Shown here: positions 1 to 4,604 of the stretch, one piece after another
How positions within the stretch are numbered: the first letter of the stretch is position 1
Layout of the letters: every line of letters starts with the position of its first letter
Assembly (NCBI GenBank): GCA_934148875.1
Contig: CAKPDJ010000069.1
Location: 1-5,613 of the forward strand
Source: an uncultured Bacilli bacterium
Lineage (GTDB): Bacteria; Bacillota_I; Bacilli_A; RF39; UBA660
DNA: 5,613 nt
Direction: 5' to 3'
Made by a program: the position numbers and the translations under genes
The notes under the pieces: model-generated
What the model saw: the letters and a program-made list of their open reading frames with translations, nothing else
Databases searched by the model: none
Told to the model about the DNA's origin: nothing

Positions 1-74
1 TGGGCGATACAGGACTCGAACCTGTGACCCCCTGCTTGTAAGGCAGGTGCTCTAACCAACTGAGCTAATCGCCC
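1..74 (-). tRNA. tRNA-Val (anticodon UAC)
   Basis: Read on the minus strand this folds as a complete cloverleaf. The 7-bp acceptor stem pairs GGGCGAT with ATCGCCC. The D arm is GCTC/GAGC around AGTTGGTTA. The anticodon stem CCTGC/GCAGG closes the 7-base loop CTTACAA, and the T arm ACAGG-TTCGAGT-CCTGT has the usual TTCGA loop. The anticodon TAC lies at 38-40 and reads GUA valine codons (GUG by wobble). Position 1 is the complement of discriminator base A73, so any encoded CCA tail would lie just off the left edge. No intron or mismatch is seen. A strong promoter lies just upstream (107-135), so this gene is transcribed on its own or as the first gene of a tRNA cluster continuing to the left. 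Confidence 0.97.
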
Positions 75-106
75 GAATTCAAACCACTAATGACTTGACA
101 GTATCA

Positions 107-135
107 AATATATCATTTAGAAAAAAATTTGTCAA
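107..135 (-). promoter_or_regulatory. Promoter of tRNA-Val
   Basis: On the minus strand a perfect -35 TTGACA (135-130) is followed after exactly 17 bases by the -10 box TATATT (112-107), one mismatch from consensus. Transcription would start near position 100, giving a leader of about 26 bases before the tRNA. A strong sigma-A promoter of this kind is expected for a stable RNA gene. Confidence 0.85.
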
Positions 136-210
136 TACAATTAATAGAATTTTTTTATTTATTTTCATTTTTATTGCAATCGTTATACTATTACAAGTAA
201 AAACGTCCTA

Positions 211-239
211 ATAAAAATAATTAATAAAACATTTAATTA
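211..239 (-). terminator. Weak A/U-only terminator after cvfD
   Basis: Immediately after the TAG stop of the S1-domain gene, the minus strand reads TAATTAA, an 8-base loop, then the exact complement TTAATTA and the tract TTTTTATT. The stem is 7 bp with no G-C pair, so it is thermodynamically weak, but the position and U-tract fit a Rho-independent terminator. The rest of the 75-239 gap holds only the tRNA promoter and AT-rich sequence in which I see nothing else. Confidence 0.45.
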
Positions 240-608
240 CTATTTATTGTTACTAGATTCATCAGCACTAGACAACTTTTCATTAATCCATTTAGGTAAA
301 TTAGACTCTAATAGCATAAATCCATTTGATGTTTCTTTTAACTTTGTACCACTTTTTCTATTAACTCTATAGTTAAGATTTTTAATACTTAACTTAACAT
401 GATAAGTATCAGAATCAACTTCAACTATTTTTGCCTGGATAGTTTCTCCAACATTAACATAATCATTAATGTCCTTAACAAATCCATCAGAAATTTCTGA
501 AATATGAATCAAGCCACTATAAAACTCGTCTAAATTAACAAAAATTCCATACTTTTCTACGCCCGTAACATGTCCTGTTACAATCTTACCTTTTTCATAT
601 TTAAACAC
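240..608 (-). CDS. cvfD: S1-domain RNA-binding protein, CvfD/YugI (general stress protein 13) family
   Basis: This is a 122-residue cytoplasmic protein with one S1 RNA-binding domain (about residues 5-77). The domain carries the typical strand pattern G-x-V-x-G-V-x-x-Y-G-I-F-V, then GLIHISEIS and GFVKDIND, and ends in VKLSIKNL. It resembles the S1 repeats of ribosomal protein S1 and PNPase, but the small size and the short C-terminal motif GFMLLESNLPKWI (96-108) match the Firmicute CvfD/YugI/GSP13 group. Members of that group bind RNA or ribosomes and influence translation and stress or virulence gene expression. The start is GTG at 608, preceded by AGAGGTG at 620-614 with 5 bases between; no in-frame ATG fits. 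The C-terminal tail is polar and probably flexible. The gene is single, divergent from the NifU-like gene, with its own promoter and a weak terminator. Family assignment is firm; the exact role here is inferred. Confidence 0.9.
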   Translation of the reverse strand: MFKYEKGKIVTGHVTGVEKYGIFVNLDEFYSGLIHISEISDGFVKDINDYVNVGETIQAKIVEVDSDTYHVKLSIKNLNYRVNRKSGTKLKETSNGFMLLESNLPKWINEKLSSADESSNNK

Positions 609-638
609 AATTGCACCTCTTTTATATCAACTTCGTAT

Positions 639-667
639 ATTATAACAAAAATATTTTAATTATTCAA
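639..667 (-). promoter_or_regulatory. Promoter of the cvfD gene
   Basis: On the minus strand TTGAAT (667-662) lies 17 bases upstream of a perfect -10 TATAAT (644-639). The -10 is preceded by TG one base away (TGTTATAAT, an extended -10). Transcription would start near 632, leaving a leader of about 24 bases that contains the ribosome binding site. Confidence 0.75.
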
Positions 668-673
668 CTTATA

Positions 674-702
674 TTGCGATAATTAGCATAGTGTTATATA
701 AT
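674..702 (+). promoter_or_regulatory. Promoter of the NifU-like gene
   Basis: On the plus strand TTGCGA (674-679) is separated by 17 bases from TATAAT (697-702). An overlapping extended -10 reading, TGTTATATA at 692-700, is also possible. Either places the transcript start only about 10 to 13 bases before the ATG at 720, close to the ribosome binding site, so the leader would be very short. The -35 box is back to back with that of cvfD, 7 bases away. Confidence 0.5.
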
Positions 703-719
703 GAATAAAGGTGATTAAT

Positions 720-953
720 ATGACAGATACAGAAAAAAAAATTATTGATGTAATTGATAAGATTAGGCCTTTTCTAATTAGCGATGGCGGCAATATTGAA
801 TATATAAAATTTGAAAATGGCATTGTTTATATAAAGATGTTAGGTCATTGCAGTGAATGCCCATTAATCGATACCACATTAAAGGATAGCATTGAAGTTG
901 CTATAATTAATGAAGTTCCAGAAGTAATAGAAGTACGAAACATAATTGATTAA
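720..953 (+). CDS. yutI: NifU C-terminal-domain iron-sulfur protein (YutI type)
   Basis: This 77-residue stand-alone NifU C-terminal (Nfu) domain is of a type that carries or delivers [Fe-S] clusters to apoproteins in the cytoplasm. The helix ends in the family signature RPFLISDGG (16-24). The two cluster-ligand cysteines lie in GHCSECP (Cys44 and Cys47, a CxxC), followed by the usual C-terminal helix and a short beta strand. The common DGGD motif is DGGN here (Asn25). Start choice: a GTG at 711 is in frame, but it lies inside the ribosome binding site AAAGGTG (707-713), which is correctly spaced (6 bases) for the ATG at 720. The gene is alone on the plus strand, divergent from cvfD and convergent with yutH. 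In B. subtilis the homologous yutI lies near yutH, yutD and yunB, as here. Family confidence is high. Confidence 0.93.
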   Translation: MTDTEKKIIDVIDKIRPFLISDGGNIEYIKFENGIVYIKMLGHCSECPLIDTTLKDSIEVAIINEVPEVIEVRNIID

Positions 954-966
954 GTTAGACTATTTA

Positions 967-990
967 ATTAAATCATAATTTTTATTTAAT
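967..990. repeat. A/T-only inverted repeat between convergent genes
   Basis: ATTAAAT (967-973) is repeated as its exact complement ATTTAAT (984-990), with 10 bases between. It spans the gap between the ends of yutI and yutH and overlaps the yutH stop codon. There is no good T-tract on either side, so it is at best a poor bidirectional terminator. It may be chance in such AT-rich DNA. Confidence 0.25.
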
Positions 991-1906
991 ATGATATTTC
1001 TTTGATACACCAAGTAACAACAGGAATATCATATTTTTCTTTAAAGAATACACTAATCTGACTTATAAACTTTTCAAACTCAATAATCCTTGCCTCTAAA
1101 TAAAGTAAATCAGTATCATAACTATTAAGTATCATTTCATCTATATAATCAAAAAAGAAACTAGGAAATAAAATTCTTGCGTACAATAATCTCAAACCAT
1201 ATTTAGAAAAATGATGTTCATTTAAGTACTCCTCTAACAATTTAATGTCAAAATTTCCATGAACATAAGTTGACTTTATATATTCACTAACATCCCTGCT
1301 TGGATGATCAAGCACAATATTGGTAGGATCATAATAATCATAAAGAGATGAATCCATAGATAATCTATTGTGTGATATAACCAATCTATCTATTTCCTCC
1401 ATCTTTTCTTCAGCCTCAGTTATTTTTAAATACAATACAGCATTTTCAGCTACGCCAATAAAGTAATGAAATAATGAATACATATTTTTGTATTGATTTT
1501 GTTTTAAATAGCACCATTCCTCAAAATAATCTATTTTATTTTCCCACAATTTAACCCATGGAAATCTAATTAATCTAGAAATTTTATTACTATATTCAAA
1601 AAACTGATTGATTTTTATATCATAAATACTAATAGTATTGTTATTAATATCACTTAATTTTAGTAATATATACGGTTTATCGTCAATATAAGTTAGATAA
1701 TCATTTTGTCTGTTTTTAACAATACGAAAAAAATATAAATACTTATCTAATTGATTAGCCAAATATTCATAAACCATAAAGAAATCAGTATCACCAAAAA
1801 CTTTAAGCATATATCTTTCATTATTAGTATATATAAAATATTTATCGTGAATATGCTTAATTTCAGAAACATTTATATTATAGTAATAATCAATAAAATT
1901 TTTCAT
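986..1906 (-). CDS. yutH: YutH-like spore coat protein, CotS-family pseudokinase
   Basis: This 306-residue protein resembles the YutH branch of the CotS spore-coat family, which has an aminoglycoside-phosphotransferase/choline-kinase-like fold. The N-terminal lobe (about 1-85) contains the strand pattern ending in YMLKVFG, where Lys35 would fit the ATP-lobe lysine. The C lobe has SHNRLS (178-183) where active relatives carry HGD, DPTNIVLDHPSRDVSEYI (193-210) in the region of the metal-binding Asp, and the YutH-like segment LYARILFPSFFFDYID (241-256). The catalytic Asp of HGD appears to be Arg181, so the protein is probably a non-catalytic coat component. There is no signal peptide or membrane segment. 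The start is ATG at 1906 with a modest ribosome binding site TAGGTAG at 1918-1912. Only 24 bases separate the start from the upstream terminator, and a sigma-E-like promoter overlaps that terminator. Family confidence is good; the residue alignment is by eye. Confidence 0.85.
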   Translation of the reverse strand: MKNFIDYYYNINVSEIKHIHDKYFIYTNNERYMLKVFGDTDFFMVYEYLANQLDKYLYFFRIVKNRQNDYLTYIDDKPYILLKLSDINNNTISIYDIKINQFFEYSNKISRLIRFPWVKLWENKIDYFEEWCYLKQNQYKNMYSLFHYFIGVAENAVLYLKITEAEEKMEEIDRLVISHNRLSMDSSLYDYYDPTNIVLDHPSRDVSEYIKSTYVHGNFDIKLLEEYLNEHHFSKYGLRLLYARILFPSFFFDYIDEMILNSYDTDLLYLEARIIEFEKFISQISVFFKEKYDIPVVTWCIKEISY

Positions 1907-1922
1907 TATATCTACCTATAAT

Positions 1923-1951
1923 AAAATATGAAAAAAACACTAAAAATATTA
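1923..1951 (-). promoter_or_regulatory. Putative sigma-E promoter of yutH, overlapping a terminator
   Basis: The minus strand has TAATATT (1951-1945), 14 bases, then CATATTTT (1930-1923). As I recall it, the Bacillus mother-cell sigma-E consensus is kmATATT, 14-15 bases, CATACAnT. The -35 matches fully and the -10 matches at 5 of 7 fixed positions. The start would fall near 1916, giving a leader of about 10 bases, which is short and partly overlaps the ribosome binding site. The -10 alone also fits the sigma-K form CATAnnnTA, but no AC lies at the right -35 distance. Chance matches are common in AT-rich sequence. Confidence 0.45.
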
Positions 1952-1957
1952 GTGTTT
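1931..1957 (-). terminator. Rho-independent terminator of the DUF1292/coiled-coil unit
   Basis: On the minus strand, 4 bases after the stop codon of the coiled-coil gene, AAACACTAA (1957-1949), a 5-base loop and TTAGTGTTT (1943-1935) form a perfect 9-bp stem that runs into a tract of seven T residues (1937-1931). The plus strand also has a T-rich run after the stem, but no plus-strand gene reads into it. Confidence 0.85.
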
Positions 1958-1961
1958 ATTT

Positions 1962-2846
1962 TTATGCAATTTTCTTTTCAGCAACATCAGAAGTTTCAGT
2001 TCCCATAGATTGCATATAATCGTCGTAATTACCAAAATCTCGAAGAGCATTTAAAACATTTTGTTGTTCAGAAATATCATTTTCTATTTCAGAAATTTGC
2101 TTTTTTGTATTATCAATTCTCGTTTGAAATTGAATAATCTTATTTTGATTTTCTTCCTTTTTTCTATTAGCTTCAGAAATAACAGAATTATATTTTTTCC
2201 TAGCTTCCAACAAAATTGTCTGTTGGTTTTCTAAAGCAAGGCTTATTTGCTTTTTTATTTCTCTTTGACGAGACATTGCATCCTGTAATTTTTTCTGTAC
2301 TTCAGTTTCTTCAACACTAAGCTTAGATAGCTCTTGTTCACTTTTTAAAGCATCAGCATTAGCCTTATCTGCCTCAGCTTTAGCATTAAAAATTAATTCT
2401 CTTGCATTAGAAATATCATCAAATGCAACATTATCACGATTAACCACTCTATCAACTTCAGTAGACGCATCATTATCTGAATTATTTAAACTATTTTTAT
2501 TATCATCAGAAACAAAATTAACCTGCTGAGAAACATCAGAACTTCTACTTTCAACATTAACTTCACTTGATAGAGAACTAACATCACTTTGCTTACTAAA
2601 GCCATTATGTTTAATAATATTATTAAACATATTTTCCTTAACATTAATAGGCTTTTTTTGTCCAGCGCCTAACACAGCATCATAATTTTCTAATACAGCA
2701 AAAGTAGCACGAAATGGGACATTTTGTACATGGCGAAGAAAATTATTAAAGCTAATTTCTCTTAATCTTATTTTATTTCCAGACTGATCTGGATAATTCG
2801 CCAATATTCCAGCATTAAGTTCTCCTTGTTTAATATTAAGTTCCAT
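1962..2846 (-). CDS. Unrecognised coiled-coil protein
   Basis: I do not recognise this 294-residue protein. Three parts can be seen. The N-terminal part (about 1-80) has ordinary mixed composition with recognisable hydrophobic spacing (for example ISFNNFLRHV and FRATFAVLENYDAVLGAG) and may be a small folded domain. A linker (about 84-140) is rich in Ser, Asn and Asp. Residues about 143-268 form a long helix with heptad-like spacing, rich in Ala, Glu, Lys and Gln, predicted to be a coiled coil. There is no signal peptide or membrane segment, so it is probably cytoplasmic or spore/envelope associated. Start choice: GTG at 2855 lies 1 base from the AAGGG ribosome binding site (2861-2857), too close, so ATG at 2846 is preferred. 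It follows the DUF1292 gene by 15 bases and ends at a strong terminator, so the two are co-transcribed. Function is unknown. Confidence 0.8.
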   Translation of the reverse strand: MELNIKQGELNAGILANYPDQSGNKIRLREISFNNFLRHVQNVPFRATFAVLENYDAVLGAGQKKPINVKENMFNNIIKHNGFSKQSDVSSLSSEVNVESRSSDVSQQVNFVSDDNKNSLNNSDNDASTEVDRVVNRDNVAFDDISNARELIFNAKAEADKANADALKSEQELSKLSVEETEVQKKLQDAMSRQREIKKQISLALENQQTILLEARKKYNSVISEANRKKEENQNKIIQFQTRIDNTKKQISEIENDISEQQNVLNALRDFGNYDDYMQSMGTETSDVAEKKIA

Positions 2847-2861
2847 TCTGTTCACACCCTT

Positions 2862-3134
2862 CTAATCATTTTTTGATAATTCTCTAAGTACATCTTTAAT
2901 TCTTGACCACTCTTCATCCGATTCAATTGCACCCATTCTAGGTAAGTCTCCAGTACGATTAACACTGGATACATAAATTGTTATATTACCATTTTCATCC
3001 TTTTCATTTTTAGTATATACAACATATTCTTTGTTTGTATCATTAAAAGAAAAACATATAAGTAAATCAACTTCTTCTTTAGTACCATCTTCATTAATAA
3101 TTGAAAGTTTCTTTGTCACTTTATTATTATCCAT
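2862..3134 (-). CDS. DUF1292 family protein
   Basis: This 90-residue acidic cytoplasmic protein is of the DUF1292 family (YrzB-like in Bacillus), whose biochemical role is unknown. The family pattern is visible: an N-terminal strand pair with ENIEDGT-like spacing (IINEDGTKEEVDLL), the core EYVVYTKNEKDENGNITIYV (36-55), and a C-terminal helix ESDEEWSRIKDVLREL (71-86). Start choice: an upstream in-frame ATG at 3149 overlaps the excellent ribosome binding site GGAGGG (3147-3142). The ATG at 3134 has the correct spacing of 7 bases, so the five preceding residues are excluded. It is the first gene of a two-gene unit with the coiled-coil protein; its stop codon lies right before the next ribosome binding site. 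It has its own strong housekeeping promoter. Family confidence is good; function is not inferred. Confidence 0.85.
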   Translation of the reverse strand: MDNNKVTKKLSIINEDGTKEEVDLLICFSFNDTNKEYVVYTKNEKDENGNITIYVSSVNRTGDLPRMGAIESDEEWSRIKDVLRELSKND

Positions 3135-3172
3135 ACACATACCCTCCATATTCTCTCATATTATCTATATAT

Positions 3173-3200
3173 ATTTTAGCATATTTACTGCATATTTCAA
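3173..3200 (-). promoter_or_regulatory. Promoter of the DUF1292/coiled-coil unit
   Basis: On the minus strand TTGAAA (3200-3195, one mismatch) is followed after 16 bases by TAAAAT (3178-3173, one mismatch). The -10 is preceded by TGC, making an extended -10. Transcription would start near 3166, about 32 bases before the chosen ATG. This looks like a housekeeping sigma-A promoter, unlike the sporulation-type signals at yutH and yunB. Confidence 0.75.
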
Positions 3201-3229
3201 GCTATTTTAAAACTTTCTTAAATATTTAT

Positions 3230-3517
3230 CTAATTCTTTTTGTCATTCTTCCTAACAATATAATATCCACAATTATAACTACAGTAATTTTTAATATAAT
3301 TATCAACATCATTATAATCATTAATACTATTAAAATGAGCATTATCCTTACAACAAAAGCCTTTCAACCTAAGTTTACTGTAAGAATAATCACCTAGTAT
3401 ATAATCAAAATCATCAAAGTATTCAGTATATTTAGATATAAATTCTTCCTCATTAAATGTATTTTTATAATCTTTAATCAATTCATATTCAGCATCATTA
3501 ACAATTATCTTTTTCAT
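3230..3517 (-). CDS. yutD: YutD family protein (DUF1027)
   Basis: This 95-residue protein matches the YutD (DUF1027) family, a small Firmicute protein without an established biochemical role. The diagnostic core DYILGDYSYSKLRLKGF (38-54) corresponds to the family's YDYIVGDWGYxQLRLKGF pattern. The C-terminal CSYNCGYYIVRK (79-90) corresponds to the usual CNFGCxYFVLRK ending. The N-terminal IIVNDAEYELIKDY and the acidic segment with FNEEEF also fit. Two adjacent cysteines (55-56) follow the core, with Cys79 and Cys83 near the end. The start is ATG at 3517 with GGAG at 3529-3526 (8 bases). It lies 122 bases downstream of yunB and appears to have its own promoter with unusual inverted repeats around it. 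No convincing terminator is visible in the 29 bases to the next promoter region. Family confidence is high. Confidence 0.92.
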   Translation of the reverse strand: MKKIIVNDAEYELIKDYKNTFNEEEFISKYTEYFDDFDYILGDYSYSKLRLKGFCCKDNAHFNSINDYNDVDNYIKNYCSYNCGYYIVRKNDKKN

Positions 3518-3559
3518 CTTTATAACTCCATTTATAACATTTTAATTTTAAATAAATTC

Positions 3560-3582
3560 GATATTAACAAATATTTAATATC
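3560..3582 (-). repeat. Inverted repeat in the yutD leader
   Basis: GATATTAA (3582-3575 on the minus strand) and its exact complement TTAATATC (3567-3560) flank a 7-base loop. It lies in the predicted 5' untranslated region of yutD, about 40 bases before the start codon. It is not followed by a U-tract, so it is not a standard terminator. It could be a leader hairpin that affects mRNA stability, or a protein-binding site. Confidence 0.5.
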
Positions 3583-3592
3583 ATTACTACTA

Positions 3593-3616
3593 GATTAATT
3601 ATACCATATATTAATC
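3593..3616. repeat. Inverted repeat overlapping the yutD -10 box (possible operator)
   Basis: The arms GATTAAT (3593-3599) and ATTAATC (3610-3616) are exact complements, centred 17 bases apart, and the predicted -10 box of yutD lies between and over them. The layout resembles a repressor operator with two half-sites. It is also just after the end of yunB, but it has no U-tract and so is a poor terminator. Both arms are short and mostly A/T. Confidence 0.35.
3598..3606 (-). promoter_or_regulatory. Extended -10 promoter of yutD
   Basis: The minus strand reads TGGTATAAT (3606-3598), a perfect -10 box with the TGn extension. There is no good -35 at 16-18 bases. Transcription would start near 3591, giving a leader of about 73 bases that contains the inverted repeat at 3560-3582. 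Confidence 0.55.
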
Positions 3617-3639
3617 AGAAAACCATCACAAATATAATT

Positions 3640-4398
3640 CTATTCCAGAGGTATTGAATAAAGAGATGAATCCTTAACTAGCCCATTTCCATAATAAGTT
3701 GGTACCTTTCCTTGTATCATTTTAATAGCTAGTGGAATCTCACACTCCAATGACATTTTATTAGTTGTAAAAGGCAAAATAATTTGTGCTGTCATCTGTA
3801 ATTTTACACCAACCTCTACCAAAGCATTATTAATTCCATACTGAGTAATTTTTGTAGTTATATTACTAGTGACATCACCAATATAATGTAATCTAATAGC
3901 TATAGATGGCCCTAAATTAGATAAAACTGAATTTTTTGTAAGAACTCCCATAGGTATTTTAGCAATAATACCTTTTTTCATATCATTAATTCTGTTTTCT
4001 GGTAAATCAATATCATAAATACCGATTGTATCTAAATTCCCCTCTTCTAATAATTTTAAATTATTTTGAACGACACTAGTTGCAACATTAAGCACCTGGT
4101 TAACAATAATAGGATTAAAATCGATAGTTTGTATTTCACCATTGTCGTTGATAACAGTATTAAATATTTCATCAGTATTTATTTTATCCTCCAAAACCTG
4201 AGCAATCGCTTTATTAATCACAATCGTTGAAAATTTACTAACCTCTAATTCTGCTGTTTCAAGTAAAATAGGCGTAAATCGTTTATTAATAACTCTGAGC
4301 ATTAAAAAGACACCTAACGCAACACAAATAAGTGTTATAAATAATATTTTTCCTTTAGAAACCTTACGTTTCTTCTTTAAATGTATTTTATTCTTCAT
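3640..4398 (-). CDS. yunB: Sporulation protein YunB
   Basis: This 252-residue protein resembles YunB, a mother-cell sporulation protein needed for normal spore formation in Bacillus; its molecular role is not settled. A basic N-terminus (1-17, many Lys and Arg) precedes one membrane segment (about 18-36), after which the bulk should lie outside the membrane. The segment RFTPILLETAELEVSKFST (40-58) and INKAI (61-65) fit the family's N-terminal motif. The C-terminal domain carries IPMGVLTKNSVLSNLGPSIA, the Gly-Ile-Asn-Asn segment GINNALVEVGVKL (188-200), ILPF, and a final QGKVPTYYGNG (229-239), all typical of YunB. Length is close to the usual family size. The start is ATG at 4398 with AAGGGA at 4412-4407 (8 bases). 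It has a gap on both sides and a sigma-E-like -10 sequence upstream, so it is probably transcribed alone. Confidence 0.92.
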   Translation of the reverse strand: MKNKIHLKKKRKVSKGKILFITLICVALGVFLMLRVINKRFTPILLETAELEVSKFSTIVINKAIAQVLEDKINTDEIFNTVINDNGEIQTIDFNPIIVNQVLNVATSVVQNNLKLLEEGNLDTIGIYDIDLPENRINDMKKGIIAKIPMGVLTKNSVLSNLGPSIAIRLHYIGDVTSNITTKITQYGINNALVEVGVKLQMTAQIILPFTTNKMSLECEIPLAIKMIQGKVPTYYGNGLVKDSSLYSIPLE

Positions 4399-4421
4399 AT
4401 AAACAATCCCTTATAGTATAA

Positions 4422-4449
4422 ATAATATGCAAAGAAACAAAGAATAAAA
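4422..4449 (-). promoter_or_regulatory. Possible sigma-E-like promoter of yunB
   Basis: On the minus strand CATATTAT (4429-4422) matches the sigma-E -10 consensus at 5 of 7 fixed positions. TTTTATT (4449-4443), 13 bases upstream, matches kmATATT at 5 of 7 positions. The start would be near 4415, about 17 bases before the ATG. The call rests mainly on the -10 and on the known sporulation role of YunB. No better sigma-A pair is seen; a TATAAT at 4518-4513 lacks a -35. Confidence 0.35.
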
Positions 4450-4536
4450 ATCAATTTTTTTGTTTACTCTACTAGTTAATGCCACTTCAACACAATAGTT
4501 TCAATTCACTAAATTATAAAACAAACATTTATGACT

Positions 4537-4566
4537 ATTTGCTTACAAAAACATTTTTTTGCAAAT
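4537..4566. repeat. Imperfect inverted repeat between yunB and the tail-anchored gene
   Basis: ATTTGC (4537-4542) pairs with GCAAAT (4561-4566). Inside, AAAAA and TTTTTTT runs can also pair around a 3-base loop, leaving TTAC unpaired on one side. It starts right after the T-tract of the terminator at 4567-4592. It may be a secondary termination or RNA-protecting structure. I see no gene in the 206 bases from 4399 to 4604. Confidence 0.4.
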
Positions 4567-4592
4567 AAAAAAGCCAACAATATATTGACTTT
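4567..4592 (-). terminator. Terminator of the tail-anchored protein gene
   Basis: On the minus strand, 12 bases after the stop codon, AAAGTCAA (4592-4585), a 7-base loop and TTGGCTTT (4577-4570) form an 8-bp stem with one G-U pair. The stem runs into a six-T tract (4572-4567). This is a plausible Rho-independent terminator that separates this gene from yunB. Confidence 0.7.
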
Positions 4593-4604
4593 ATAACATG
4601 ATAT

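Noticed and set aside
95..123. TTGACA on the plus strand at 95-100 as a promoter
   Set aside because: No acceptable -10 box lies 16-18 bases downstream and no plus-strand gene follows; the minus-strand tRNA promoter in the same stretch is much better.
3201..3229. Terminator after yutD
   Set aside because: The A/T-rich stretch allows only imperfect pairing and has no clean U-tract in the right place.
3101..3397. Plus-strand open frame of 98 codons
   Set aside because: It lies antisense to yutD and the DUF1292 gene, has a very Ile/Tyr/Leu-rich composition typical of the reverse complement of AT-rich genes, and has no ribosome binding site.
4399..4604. Small RNA or small gene in the gap upstream of yunB
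   Set aside because: A TATAAT at 4518-4513 lacks a -35, and no open frame with a ribosome binding site is present; only the hairpins listed are supported.
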